Below, piece by piece: positions 26,928-35,121 of a DNA stretch of 64,000 nucleotides. The translations under genes and the position numbers were made by a program. Below the pieces are notes generated by a model that did not search any database, was not told where the DNA came from, and worked only from the letters and a program-made list of their open reading frames with translations. The DNA lies in contig JBMNFF010000003.1 in NCBI GenBank assembly GCA_050949165.1, positions 124,001 to 188,000 of the forward strand. The letters run 5' to 3'. How positions within the stretch are numbered: the first letter of the stretch is position 1; each line of letters opens with the position of its first letter. This stretch comes from DAIOXA01 sp050949165 (GTDB lineage Bacteria > Bacillota > Proteinivoracia > UBA4975).

Positions 26928-28385
26928 TTAGGATATAAGCCAGGCGGCGGCCTGCTCCAACAAGCCCAGGACGGGGTTGGGAACCAGGCCGACGGCAGCC
27001 AGTAATAGTGCCAGGGGGATCAGGCCGGGAACGCGGCGGTCAGCAGTCGGCTGCAGCTCGCCTTCGCCAAACCATCCACGCCAGACGATGGGCAGGAAGT
27101 AGGCGGCATTGAGCAAACTGCTGATGATGACCACCACCGGCACCCAGTACATGCCGGCGCTCAGGCCGGCGTTGAACAGGTACCACTTGGTGGTAAAGCC
27201 CGCCAGGAGGGGCAATCCCACCATGGACAGGGCAGCCAGGGTAAAGACGGCCATGGGCCAGGGCAAGATGCGCCCGATTCCGCTGAAGCCCTGAATATCC
27301 CGGGTGCCCCGCACTTCCGCCACCTTGCCCGAGGCCAGGAAGAGCACGGCCTTCATCAAGCCGTGGGCCAGGACATGGTAGAGGGCGGCGGCTATCCCCA
27401 AGATCCCCCCCAGGCCGAAGCCCAGGAAGATATAGCCCAGCTGAGCCACGGTGGAATAAGCCAGCATCCGCTTGATATCCCTCTGGACCAGGGCAAAGAA
27501 GGAGCCGGCCAGGATGCTCAGGGCGGCGGCAATCCGCACCATTTCCGAAATTCCCATGGCCTCCAGAGCTTCTCCGCCGAAGAGAATGTAAAAGACCCGG
27601 GCCATGGCAATGGCGTAGATCTTGACCACCACCCCCGAGAGCAGGGCGCTGGCGGTGGTGGGAGCAGAGGAGTGGGCATCGGGAAGCCAGACATGCATGG
27701 GGAAGAGGCCGGCCTTGAGGGCAAAGCCCACCAAAAAGAACGAGCAAATTACCCAGGGAATGATGGGATGCAGTTGGGCGCTGGCCAGGGCGGCGCCGGC
27801 AAAACCCATGTTCAGATAACCGGTGACCACATAGGTTATACCAATGGCAAACATGACAAAGCTGGATCCGATGGCCCCCAGCACCAGGTATTTAAAGGAG
27901 GCATCGGCGGCATTGCGATCCTTTTTGGCCGCCACCATCCCCCAAGTCGCCAGGGCGGTGACCTCTACAAACACATAGATATTGAACATGTCGTTGGCCA
28001 TGGTCATGCCGACCAGGGCAGCGGTGAGGAGGAGCATCAGGGTGATGTACCAGCCGGCCTTCTGACTGGGCCAGTCCCGCTGCTCCCGGGGCAGAGAGAA
28101 CATGACCAGGGTGACGATGGAGGTGGCCACCAGGACCACGAAACTGGAAAGGGGCGTGGCTGCGACCTCGATGCCCCAGGGGGCTTCCCAACCGCCCACG
28201 CCAAAATAGATGGCGCCCTTCTGTTGAACCTGGTAGAAGAGGAGACCGCTGAGGCCGGCAGCCAGAGCCATGACAAGAGTGGCTGCAGCTTGGGTAAGTC
28301 GCCGGTTCTTGCCGATGAAAATAGGCACCAGGAACGCTGTCATGAGCAGGATGACGACGATGAGAACAGGCAGGTTGCTAAGCAT
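26928..28385 (-). CDS. mrpD: MrpD/NuoN-type antiporter subunit
   Basis: 485 residues, about 14 membrane helices. Motifs: IYVFVEVTALATWGMVAAKKDRNAAD (Glu), GFALKAGLFPMHVWLPDAHSSAPTTASALLSG, STVAQLGYIFLGFGLG and HVLAHGLMKAVLFLASG. ATG 28385 overlaps the mrpC-like gene; AAGGAGC lies just upstream. This is the first of three paralogues and most like true MrpD by position directly after the C subunit. Confidence 0.88.
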   Translation of the reverse strand: MLSNLPVLIVVILLMTAFLVPIFIGKNRRLTQAAATLVMALAAGLSGLLFYQVQQKGAIYFGVGGWEAPWGIEVAATPLSSFVVLVATSIVTLVMFSLPREQRDWPSQKAGWYITLMLLLTAALVGMTMANDMFNIYVFVEVTALATWGMVAAKKDRNAADASFKYLVLGAIGSSFVMFAIGITYVVTGYLNMGFAGAALASAQLHPIIPWVICSFFLVGFALKAGLFPMHVWLPDAHSSAPTTASALLSGVVVKIYAIAMARVFYILFGGEALEAMGISEMVRIAAALSILAGSFFALVQRDIKRMLAYSTVAQLGYIFLGFGLGGILGIAAALYHVLAHGLMKAVLFLASGKVAEVRGTRDIQGFSGIGRILPWPMAVFTLAALSMVGLPLLAGFTTKWYLFNAGLSAGMYWVPVVVIISSLLNAAYFLPIVWRGWFGEGELQPTADRRVPGLIPLALLLAAVGLVPNPVLGLLEQAAAWLIS

Positions 28386-28749
28386 TTTCTTTGCTCCTTA
28401 TGGCCGCGATTTCGTCGGCGTCAATGGTGCCGAATTGGCGTTTGAGCCGGACCACCAAGGCAAGGGAGAGGGCGGTGACGCTGACGCTGACCACAATACC
28501 CGTGAGGATGAGGCCGGTAGGCAGGGGATTGACATAGACTTCGGCGGGGTTGGCCAGGTCGATGATAGGGGGTTTCCCGCCCCGGACATTGCCCGCCGCC
28601 ACAAAGAACAGAAACACTGCCGTCTCCATGACGTTGATGCCGATTACCTTGCGCATGAGATTGGTATGGGAGAGGACGGTATAGCAGCCCACGATGAAGA
28701 TGAGGGCGGCAATTAAGTATGGGTAATTAAGCAGTAGCTTTTCAACCAT
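28378..28749 (-). CDS. mrpC: MrpC/MnhC (NuoK-like) subunit
   Basis: 123 residues, three helices. SHTNLMRKVIGINVMETAVFLFFV and the PLPTGLILTGIVVSVSVTALSLALVVRL segment are the MnhC/NuoK signatures, including the conserved Glu in VMETAV. Ends with a charged tail. ATG 28749; overlaps the following pumping subunit by 8 nt. Confidence 0.9.
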   Translation of the reverse strand: MVEKLLLNYPYLIAALIFIVGCYTVLSHTNLMRKVIGINVMETAVFLFFVAAGNVRGGKPPIIDLANPAEVYVNPLPTGLILTGIVVSVSVTALSLALVVRLKRQFGTIDADEIAAIRSKENA

Positions 28750-28752
28750 TGG

Positions 28753-29187
28753 TCAGTCCTCCTCGATCAAGGTGTAGAAAAGGCTGAGCATGGTGGACGC
28801 CACCTTGACACCTACACCCAGGGTAATGACGACGATAAGTCCACTGCTGAACAGTTCTCCCGGGGTCCCCAGGTCGATGCCGGCCCCCTGGTTCATGAGG
28901 AAGCTGGTCCCCCGCAGCAGGCCTACAAAGCCCACGGCGGCATACCAGAGAGTGCCGAAACTCTCCATCACCGAAGAGAGGCGGTGGGGGATTTTATTGA
29001 GGCAGCTGTCCAGGCCGAAGACCAGGATGTACAGCACCAGGCTGATGCCCAGGATCATGCCCCCGGCAAAGCCGCCCCCTGGAGAGAGGTGACCGTGGAA
29101 GATGACATATATCCCGTACATCTGGATAAAGGGCAGCAAGAGCGCGGTGATTTCCCGAAGAATTTTATCAGGCATGGGGCTTTGCAT
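28753..29187 (-). CDS. mrpB: MrpB/MnhB-domain subunit
   Basis: 144 residues, four helices. GHLSPGGGFAGGMILG is the MnhB signature loop, followed later by LGTPGELFSSGLIVVITLGVGVKV. In Mrp complexes B pairs with the A C-terminal part. The start may be ATG 29187 or ATG 29175 (MPDKIL); the former overlaps the preceding gene by 20 nt. Confidence 0.88.
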   Translation of the reverse strand: MQSPMPDKILREITALLLPFIQMYGIYVIFHGHLSPGGGFAGGMILGISLVLYILVFGLDSCLNKIPHRLSSVMESFGTLWYAAVGFVGLLRGTSFLMNQGAGIDLGTPGELFSSGLIVVITLGVGVKVASTMLSLFYTLIEED

Positions 29188-29452
29188 CTCCCTTCAGGGT
29201 CAACATTACCGCAATCAGAGCGGTAAAGAGGACGGTGGTCTCAATGAGGGTATCATAGGCCCGGTAGTCCACGATGATACCGGTGACGATATTGGTGGCC
29301 CCGGCCTCTTCGATACCCTTTTCGAGATAGCGCTGGGTCACCTCGTTGAGGGCGGGGTTGTCGGGGCTGCCATAGGTGGGCAGCTCTGCCGCAAGGACTA
29401 CCAGGGCAGCCAGACAGGGAAGCAAAATCAAGAGGAGCGCCAACCTTTTCAT
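29168..29452 (-). CDS. MbhE-like subunit (equivalent to the MrpA C-terminal segment)
   Basis: 94 residues: signal-anchor-like helix, then a short external loop and GATNIVTGIIVDYRAYDTLIETTVLFTALIAV, which is the conserved end segment of MrpA and of MbhE in membrane-bound hydrogenases. Encoded separately here instead of within a large MrpA. ATGA overlap with the preceding gene. Confidence 0.78.
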   Translation of the reverse strand: MKRLALLLILLPCLAALVVLAAELPTYGSPDNPALNEVTQRYLEKGIEEAGATNIVTGIIVDYRAYDTLIETTVLFTALIAVMLTLKGDAKPHA

Positions 29453-29688
29453 TGTTCTTCCCTCCCCAATTTAGTGACCACTGCATACATTATCACGCTG
29501 ACGCCGATACCGGCCGCGGCTTCGGTTATGGCCAGATCCGGCGCCCCCAACTGCTGCCAGATAATGGACATGGTCAGGCTGTAGACGCCGAAGACGATTA
29601 CGGCGTGGAGGAGCTTGCGGATAAAGCACACCGATATGGAAGCGACCAGGAGAAAGGTCAGAAAGGTAAAGAGCAAAAGATCTTCCAT
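29449..29688 (-). CDS. MbhD/DUF4040-like subunit
   Basis: 79 residues, three helices; VYSLTMSIIWQQLGAPDLAITEAAAGIGVSVIMYAVVTKL is the DUF4040/MbhD core with the conserved Asp-Leu-Ala-x-Thr-Glu. It corresponds to another separate piece of MrpA. Follows mrpG directly (TAA then ATG). Confidence 0.8.
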   Translation of the reverse strand: MEDLLLFTFLTFLLVASISVCFIRKLLHAVIVFGVYSLTMSIIWQQLGAPDLAITEAAAGIGVSVIMYAVVTKLGREEQ

Positions 29689-29994
29689 TTATTCCGCCTC
29701 CCTTTCACTGCAAGGCTCTTCCGAGCCCAGCTCGGTGGCCGTCCAGGCAATCAAATGAGCGGCGACGGGGTTGATCATCAGGATGAAGAGAAAGGCCAGG
29801 AAGAGCTTGGCCGCTACGAGCAGGCTGCCCGACTTGAGGGCGACGGCCAGGATGGCGCAGCCCGCCGCCACGGTATCGCATTTGGTGGTGGCGTGCATGC
29901 GGGTGAAGGCGTCGGGCATGCGAAACAGGCCCAGGGTAGCTGTAAACACAAAGAAGCAGCAAACAGCTAATAGAAAGAGATAAATCCAATCCAT
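29689..29994 (-). CDS. mrpG: MrpG/MnhG subunit
   Basis: 101 residues. LGLFRMPDAFTRMHATTKCDTVAAGCAILAVAL is the MnhG signature (RMPDxxTRxHA). Three helices with a short acidic cytoplasmic tail. ATG overlaps the stop of mrpF by one base (TAATG). Confidence 0.9.
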   Translation of the reverse strand: MDWIYLFLLAVCCFFVFTATLGLFRMPDAFTRMHATTKCDTVAAGCAILAVALKSGSLLVAAKLFLAFLFILMINPVAAHLIAWTATELGSEEPCSEREAE

Positions 29995-30272
29995 TATCTT
30001 CCCCCCTCATCCAGGCGTCGGCGGAGTTGACCCTTGAGGACCGCCACTGTCCCGGCGTAAGAGCAAAGGGCATAGACCAGGGCTACGTCCACGTAGAGCC
30101 AACTGTCCAATAAGAGGCTCAGCAAGACAATAAGAATGATGACCTTGGTGGTGATGATGTTCATCGCCACCAGTTTGCTGGGCACCGAAGGGCTGGTCAG
30201 GGCTCGGGCCAGGGAAGCAAAGATCATGATGGCGGTGAAGGTAGCTGCCACAAAAGTGGCGATTGCACTCAT
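29994..30272 (-). CDS. mrpF: MrpF/MnhF subunit
   Basis: About 92 residues, three helices, with SLARALTSPSVPSKLVAMNIITTKVIILIVLLS and LYVDVALVYALCSYAGTVAV, as in MnhF (the Asp in YxDVAL is conserved). ATG 30272 follows GAGGGG; longer in-frame text to 30464 is not family-like. Overlaps mrpE by ATGA. Confidence 0.88.
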   Translation of the reverse strand: MSAIATFVAATFTAIMIFASLARALTSPSVPSKLVAMNIITTKVIILIVLLSLLLDSWLYVDVALVYALCSYAGTVAVLKGQLRRRLDEGGR

Positions 30273-30745
30273 ACAGACCCCTCCATTTTCTTCAACAAAT
30301 TGTGGACCCGCCAATCTTCCAGGCCCTGGGCAAAGTCCGGAGTGAGGGCGTGAATCAAGAGGCGCCCCTCCCCCAGGGAAACCGTCAGAGTTCCGGGGGT
30401 AAGGGTAATGCAGTTGGCCAGCACAACCTGGCCCAGGGAAGACTGCAGGGGGGTGTCGATCCACACCAGGACGGGATCGATTTTTTGGCCGAAAAGGATG
30501 ATTTTCGCCACATGCCAGGCGGATTTCCAGATTTCCACCAGCATCACCACTGCCAGCCAGAGCCCGTACCCCAAAGGCTTGAGGCTGAACTTACCCCTCT
30601 TGGTGTCGGGACGACGCCAGAAAGCCATGATTGCGATTGTTATCACAATCCCAACCAAAGCGTGTTGCCAGTCGATACTTCCCGACATGAGGAACCAGAA
30701 CCCCAACAACAGAACAAACTGAATAATCGCTCTAAGCCCCAGCAA
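30269..30745 (-). CDS. mrpE: MrpE/MnhE subunit
   Basis: About 158 residues if started at TTG 30745, which has GGAGG 8 nt upstream and gives the usual family length; an upstream TTG at 30805 has no close site. Contains QFVLLLGFWFLMSGSIDWQHALVGIVIT, then IWKSAWHVAKIIL and the conserved NCITLTPGTLTVSL plus a His-rich end (VHNLLKKME). First gene of the nine-gene operon; order E-F-G-D'-E'-B-C-D-D-L equals Mbh A-H plus two extra pumping subunits, with no hydrogenase genes in view. Confidence 0.88.
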   Translation of the reverse strand: MLGLRAIIQFVLLLGFWFLMSGSIDWQHALVGIVITIAIMAFWRRPDTKRGKFSLKPLGYGLWLAVVMLVEIWKSAWHVAKIILFGQKIDPVLVWIDTPLQSSLGQVVLANCITLTPGTLTVSLGEGRLLIHALTPDFAQGLEDWRVHNLLKKMEGSV

Positions 30746-30855
30746 TACTAGCACCTCCGCAAAAAAGACCACCTGTTTGGCCGCTAGGCCAAGCCAGACA
30801 GTCAAAATTCCGAATATTTCCCCTTGTAAATTACGTGAAAAATATCACCAACATC

Positions 30856-30868
30856 TATACTAAGTATA
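30856..30868. promoter_or_regulatory. Palindrome upstream of the Mrp operon
   Basis: TATACTAAGTATA, a 6+1+6 perfect palindrome about 110 nt before mrpE, in the AT-rich stretch of an otherwise gene-free 400-bp region (30746-31153). It could be part of the promoter or an operator. Confidence 0.35.
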
Positions 30869-31083
30869 CTCCAGCCCGGGGAAAATTGAAAACGTCGAAA
30901 CCGCAGATTTCCAGCTAATCCCGGCAAATACTCCAAAATTTCGGGGATTGCCTAAGATATTCCCTCCAGGCTGGGCAAGAACTGCCATTGCTCCGGGAAG
31001 CCCCCGTTCCTGAGTTTGTCATAAAAATAACATATACCTGAAACACTGGGGACGGGTTCTTTCCTTGCACCCCGACACAAAAA

Positions 31084-31116
31084 GGCCCTCTGGAAATCCA
31101 GAAGGTCTCTTTTTTC
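31084..31116. terminator. Bidirectional terminator near the second DinB-like gene
   Basis: GGCCCTCTGG 31084-31093 pairs (one wobble, one mismatch) with CCAGAAGGTC 31098-31107. TCTTTTTTC follows on plus and TTTTTGTG on minus, so it can end the minus-strand DinB-like transcript. Confidence 0.7.
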
Positions 31117-31153
31117 GGGAAAAGCCCGGCGACTTCTGTGCCGCGGGCGCCAT

Positions 31154-31630
31154 TCACCTGTTCAGGAAATCCCGGATATGTCGGGAATGCACCTCATAAT
31201 GTCCCCAGGTATTTTCAGAAAGAATTTCCAGGGGCATCCAGTCAGGGGGCATTCCCGCAAAGGCCCCGGGGTCCAGGAGGGCGGCGGAATCCACTTGCTC
31301 CAGTGCCGTGAGCAAGTGTGCGAATACCCGCAGGGATTCCTGCCTTAACTCAGCCAGGGAGCGGAACTGATTCTCCTGGAAAATCCTCTCATTGCGGGCA
31401 TCGGTTTCCAATTCCCACAGAGGCGAGCCCTTGAGGATGCGGGTGCGGAAGAGCTCTTCCATTTCCCGATCAAACCAGGTGACGTGGGCGATGAGGTCCT
31501 TGATCGACCACTTGCCGCACACTCCGGGCTGCAGCATCCTGGCCTCATCAACCCCTTGGAGGAGGTTGTCCCAGTCCCGGCGGGCATAGAGGAGGGTGTT
31601 GATAACATGCTGTTTCAGCTTCTGTCCCAT
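31154..31630 (-). CDS. DinB/DfsB-like four-helix protein
   Basis: About 158 residues. GKWSIKDLIAHVTWFDREMEELF (His of the possible metal site) and the C-terminal NTWGHYEVHSRHIRDFL place it in the DinB superfamily, close to the ClbS/DfsB branch. ATG 31630 has AGGAGAG upstream, the same arrangement as the other DinB-like gene, but the proteins are only distantly alike. It closes the marR-kinase-CDF run on the minus strand. Confidence 0.65.
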   Translation of the reverse strand: MGQKLKQHVINTLLYARRDWDNLLQGVDEARMLQPGVCGKWSIKDLIAHVTWFDREMEELFRTRILKGSPLWELETDARNERIFQENQFRSLAELRQESLRVFAHLLTALEQVDSAALLDPGAFAGMPPDWMPLEILSENTWGHYEVHSRHIRDFLNR

Positions 31631-31640
31631 GGTATCTCTC

Positions 31641-32324
31641 CTATCTTCTGTCTGGAGAAGCCTCTTCGCCACCGGCCCGGACTTTTCCTGCATCCCTGCG
31701 GCCGGACAACCCCCCCGTCTTGGCGCCGCTGACCAGGAGGTAGACCGCCACCGCCCCGGTGCCCAGAATATCCACGTAGCGGGTGAGAATATGGCCGGGA
31801 GCGATGGCAATGGCTATAAGGGCCACCAGGACGCAGAGGTCCACCAGGCACTTGGCCCGGTAGAGACGGCTTTGCCCGGCGATGATGGCGTTGGGAGCTT
31901 CTCTGTTCAGACGCCGGTAGCGCTGCCAGAACCAGCCGTTGACACCCAGACCCAGAGCCGCAATGGCCAGGCCAGGATAGACATTGCCCCCGGGCTGGAA
32001 CTCGCTGATTCGGGACAGGGCCAGGCCCAGCATGACCAAACCCGAGATGGTCAGGGTGACTGCGACGCTGATATTCGCCATGCGCTCCAGCCTGGCGCGC
32101 ACTTCCCGGGAAGGTTGGCGCCGGCTGATATGGCGATAGACCAGCCAGGAGACCAGGAGGGCCATGAGTTCGGCGGTGCGGCGGGCAAAGTCCGCCAACT
32201 GGGTGGTAGAGCGGCTGAAATACACGGCAATGCCGGTGCTCAGGGGCGCCCAGGCGCTGAGGAGCACCGCCGCCAGCAGCGTCCGCTCCCGGCTCTTGCC
32301 GGCTTCCTGGCTCGAGCTGTCCAT
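31641..32324 (-). CDS. CDF-like cation transporter membrane domain
   Basis: 227 residues with about five to six helices: YFSRSTTQLADFARRTAELMALLVSWLVYRHISRR resembles the second helix of cation diffusion facilitators, and NGWFWQRYRRLN and RAKCLVDLCVLVALIAIAIAP match later helices. The usual HxxxD metal site is degenerate and the C-terminal cytoplasmic domain is replaced by a short charged tail, so transport activity is uncertain. Starts one base after the kinase-like gene stop. Confidence 0.55.
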   Translation of the reverse strand: MDSSSQEAGKSRERTLLAAVLLSAWAPLSTGIAVYFSRSTTQLADFARRTAELMALLVSWLVYRHISRRQPSREVRARLERMANISVAVTLTISGLVMLGLALSRISEFQPGGNVYPGLAIAALGLGVNGWFWQRYRRLNREAPNAIIAGQSRLYRAKCLVDLCVLVALIAIAIAPGHILTRYVDILGTGAVAVYLLVSGAKTGGLSGRRDAGKVRAGGEEASPDRR

Positions 32325-32325
32325 G

Positions 32326-33057
32326 CTACCACCCCAGGCGGGAAAAGAAGTAGACCAAGGGCATGATGGCCAGGGCTGCGGCCAGGGGCACAGTGATGGT
32401 ATCGGTGCCCCGGCGGGAAAAGAGTTCAGTAAATCCGCAGAGGGGCGCGACGATTACCGCCACCAAGAGGCTGACATACCAGGTCTGCTTCCAGTAGAAG
32501 AACATGGTCAAGAAGACCGCCCCGGCGGCAAAGGCTATCATGGCCCCGGTCCCTTCCCAGGTCTTGGCCCCCTCAATCCAGCGATGGAGGACATGGCGCT
32601 TGCCCCAGAACTTGCCCACCAGGGCAGCGGCGGCATCGCCAAACCCCCAGGCCATCACCGCCACGGGGATCAGATAATGCCACTGGCGGCCCAGCAGCCC
32701 CCAGAAAATAAAGATCAAGAGGGCGAAGGTCAGTTGCACCAGGAGGAGCTGCCTGCGGAGCTCGCCGCCCCGGGCGGTGCGGTCCACAAACCCACGCCGG
32801 TAAAAGGGGGTCCGCTCCAGGAGGATCAGAACGGGATAGGCCAGGATGACCAGCAGAAAAGCGGCGGCAATGGCCATGTACCAAGTGTCGAAGAAGCGCA
32901 CCATGATAAAGATGGACATGCTGTAGCCCACATGCTGGAACTTGCGAACCAGTTCCTTGGGCATCTTGGTCCAGGCCCGGAGGATAATGGGCAAGCCCAC
33001 CAGGATTACCAGGTAATAGCCCATGAGAATGGCCGCCCCGATGAGGTCATTAATCAT
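32326..33057 (-). CDS. Diacylglycerol/polyprenol kinase family membrane protein
   Basis: 243 residues, about seven helices. Signatures: VRKFQHVGYSM near the start, WGFGDAAAALVGKFWGKRHVLHRWIEGAKTWEGTGAM in the middle (GDAxAALVG and EGT motifs typical of CTP-dependent polyprenol/phytol kinase and CdsA relatives). Probably phosphorylates a lipid alcohol. ATG 33057 overlaps the marR gene by 8 nt, so it is co-transcribed with that regulator. Confidence 0.72.
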   Translation of the reverse strand: MINDLIGAAILMGYYLVILVGLPIILRAWTKMPKELVRKFQHVGYSMSIFIMVRFFDTWYMAIAAAFLLVILAYPVLILLERTPFYRRGFVDRTARGGELRRQLLLVQLTFALLIFIFWGLLGRQWHYLIPVAVMAWGFGDAAAALVGKFWGKRHVLHRWIEGAKTWEGTGAMIAFAAGAVFLTMFFYWKQTWYVSLLVAVIVAPLCGFTELFSRRGTDTITVPLAAALAIMPLVYFFSRLGW

Positions 33058-33511
33058 GTCCTTTCCCTCCTTTCAGTTGCTCCTTGGCCCGGGAGAAGTT
33101 CTCCGAAATCAGGGCAAAGAAACTCACCGCCGTGTCGATATCCGCAGGGGCCACCCCCTGGGCGGCGATGGCGAAGACTTCGTCGTAAATCGCCTCGATC
33201 TGGCGCCCCAACTCCCTGGCCCTGGCCGTCAGTTCCACGTGACTGATGCGCCGGTCGGCGCTGTCCCGCTCCCGGATAACCAGGCCCTTCTGCTCCAGCG
33301 AGTCCAGGGCCCGGGATACTGCGGGCTTGCTGATCTCCAGCTGGTCGGAAATCTCATCCTGGCGCAGAATTCGGGGCTGGGTGAGGAGATGCAAGAGGAT
33401 ATTGCCCTCGGCGCTGGTGAGGCCTAAGGGTCTTAAGCGATGGTTGACAATCTGCCGGGCTGTGTGAATTATGTTGTTGGCGTGGACCCAGACATCTCTG
33501 ATCCTGAACAT
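33050..33511 (-). CDS. MarR-family transcription regulator
   Basis: 153 residues: winged-helix core RQDEISDQLEISKPAVSRALDSLEQKGLVIRERDSADRRISHVELTARA, the standard MarR recognition helix and wing (DxRxxxV). Flanked by dimerisation helices. Two operator-like dyads sit directly upstream, which suggests autoregulation of this small membrane operon. Confidence 0.9.
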   Translation of the reverse strand: MFRIRDVWVHANNIIHTARQIVNHRLRPLGLTSAEGNILLHLLTQPRILRQDEISDQLEISKPAVSRALDSLEQKGLVIRERDSADRRISHVELTARARELGRQIEAIYDEVFAIAAQGVAPADIDTAVSFFALISENFSRAKEQLKGGKGHD

Positions 33512-33526
33512 AATCCTTCCCCCTTG

Positions 33527-33583
33527 GTTAACAAGTTAACTATATTCCTTAGTATACCTCATTATAGTTAATTTGTTAACTAT
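33527..33583. promoter_or_regulatory. Two MarR operator-like dyads
   Basis: GTTAACAAGTTAACTAT (33527-33543) and GTTAATTTGTTAACTAT (33567-33583), same pattern GTTAA-N3-GTTAACTAT, 40 bp apart, in the same orientation, 16-72 bp upstream of the marR start. AT-rich DNA between them may hold the promoter. Confidence 0.6.
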
Positions 33584-33590
33584 TTATGCG

Positions 33591-33633
33591 AAAAACGGGA
33601 CTTCTTATTTCCTGACTGAAACAAAAAGTCCCG
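33591..33633 (-). terminator. Terminator of the ECF/MobB operon
   Basis: On the minus strand CGGGACTT (33633-33626) pairs with AAGTCCCG (33603-33596), then TTTTT. It separates the operon from the marR operators. Confidence 0.65.
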
Positions 33634-33643
33634 CGCTTGCGTT

Positions 33644-34384
33644 TCAAAAGGATATCTCGATCTTCTGGCCGGGCTCATAGCCCTCCAGGGTGGAGGCGAG
33701 GGCCGTCAGGGTCCTGGCCAGCACCTCCTGGACAAAGGGGACCATGGTGATTTCCCTGCCCCCAATCTTCAGCTTGACTTCCTGGCGGAGCAGGCAAGCT
33801 TCCCGCCCCTTTTCGCCGCGAATTATCGCCGCCAGCAATTCCCGGCAGGACATGCCGCAGAGGCCGCAGCACTCGGCGGTGAAGTCCGGAAGCCTCTCCC
33901 CCACCCTGGCCAGGACCAAGTCCACCAGTTCCCTGGGCCGGTCCACGGCATTGAGGACGGGTAGGCCCTTGTACTCCCGGAGGCCGGCATTGGCCACCTG
34001 GCCGGCGACGGCCAGGGTGTCGGGGCCCAGCAGGGCGTCCACTCCCTCCCAGTCGTGGCCGCACACGATCTTGGGGGCGTTTATCTCCGCCACCCCCTCC
34101 AGCACCACCCATTCTTGAGTATAGAAGCTGAGGATTTTCTCCATGGCCAGGCTCTCGGGATAGAGGATATCCGTCTCCCTGAGTCCCCGGGCGGTGACCA
34201 GTTCCGCCCCGGCCTGGCGGTGCCGGTGGGTATTGGTGCCGGGGGTATCCATGGCAAAGGCCTCGAAGTGGATGTCCTTAACCGAGCCCACCGAATAGCG
34301 CCTCTCTCTCAAACCCCGGATAATCGTTTCCACCGTGGTGGTCTTGCCGGAACCGCTGATGCCGATAACCGAAATAAGTTTCAT
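33644..34384 (-). CDS. MobB-like P-loop GTPase with C-terminal cysteine cluster
   Basis: About 246 residues. MKLISVIGISGSGKTTTVETIIRGLRERRYSVGSVKDIHFEAFAMDTPGTNTHRHRQAGA is a typical MobB start (Walker A GISGSGKTT; DxPGxNTxRHRxAGA). MobB binds GTP and molybdopterin during dinucleotide cofactor synthesis. About residues 175-210 hold CCGLCGMSCRELLAAI and a further Cys in GREAC, a cluster fit for an Fe-S or zinc site. ATG 34384 overlaps ecfT; a longer frame to 34477 is not MobB-like. Last gene of the operon. Confidence 0.78.
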   Translation of the reverse strand: MKLISVIGISGSGKTTTVETIIRGLRERRYSVGSVKDIHFEAFAMDTPGTNTHRHRQAGAELVTARGLRETDILYPESLAMEKILSFYTQEWVVLEGVAEINAPKIVCGHDWEGVDALLGPDTLAVAGQVANAGLREYKGLPVLNAVDRPRELVDLVLARVGERLPDFTAECCGLCGMSCRELLAAIIRGEKGREACLLRQEVKLKIGGREITMVPFVQEVLARTLTALASTLEGYEPGQKIEISF

Positions 34385-35121
34385 TATAGCCACCCCCAAT
34401 AGATTGTTGCGCACACTGCGCCGCCCAGAACGGCTCCGACCAGAATAAGCCAATCGCCTGCACTCAAGCGTGGCCACTCCAGCCAGGTCCGCTTTTTCTT
34501 GGCCCGGAAGGCCCGGGCCTCCATGGCAGTGGCAATGCGCCGGGCCCGAATTATTGCCCCCGCCACCGCCGGCATCAGGATATAGGAATAGACCCGCACC
34601 TTCTCGGCCAGGGGAATCTGTCCCAGGTCCACGCCCCGGAGTTGGATGGCCAGCAGGGACTGGCGAAATTCATCCATGAACACCGGGATGAAGCGCACCG
34701 CCAGCAGGACCATGTACGCCAGTTCATAGGGTACCCCCAGCTGGACCAAGGCGATGGTCAGCTCCTGATAATTGCGAATGGTCAGGGCCAGGGCTGCGGC
34801 CAGGATGGTTGCCAACCGCAGCAGCACCGCCAGGGCAGCCAGAAGCCCTCCCGAGGAGAGGAGGACATAGTCCCGCCACTCCAGGTAGATCTGGCCAGCT
34901 GGGTTGGTGAGGCTTTGGACCAGGGCCAGTATCAGGAAAAGCCAGCGATAGCGCCGCAGCCGCCCCCCCAGGCGCCGGGGCGAAACGCCGAGCCAAAGGA
35001 GAATGGCCAGGGTGGAGATCAAGAGTCCCGCCAGCCAGAGGGGATCGTCCATGGCAATGGCCAGGGAGGTGATGATGAGCACAACCACCAGGAGGGTGCG
35101 GGCATCGGGGAAGGAACTCAT
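34384..35121 (-). CDS. ecfT: ECF transporter T component (EcfT)
   Basis: About 245 residues, five or so helices. The cytoplasmic coupling helices carry MEARAFRAKKKRTW and QSLLAIQLRGVDLG, matching the two Ala-Arg-Gly type motifs by which EcfT contacts the ATPases. ATG 35121 follows an AAGGGGGGG ribosome site. Overlaps neighbours on both sides, so it is fully embedded in the operon. Confidence 0.88.
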   Translation of the reverse strand: MSSFPDARTLLVVVLIITSLAIAMDDPLWLAGLLISTLAILLWLGVSPRRLGGRLRRYRWLFLILALVQSLTNPAGQIYLEWRDYVLLSSGGLLAALAVLLRLATILAAALALTIRNYQELTIALVQLGVPYELAYMVLLAVRFIPVFMDEFRQSLLAIQLRGVDLGQIPLAEKVRVYSYILMPAVAGAIIRARRIATAMEARAFRAKKKRTWLEWPRLSAGDWLILVGAVLGGAVCATIYWGWL

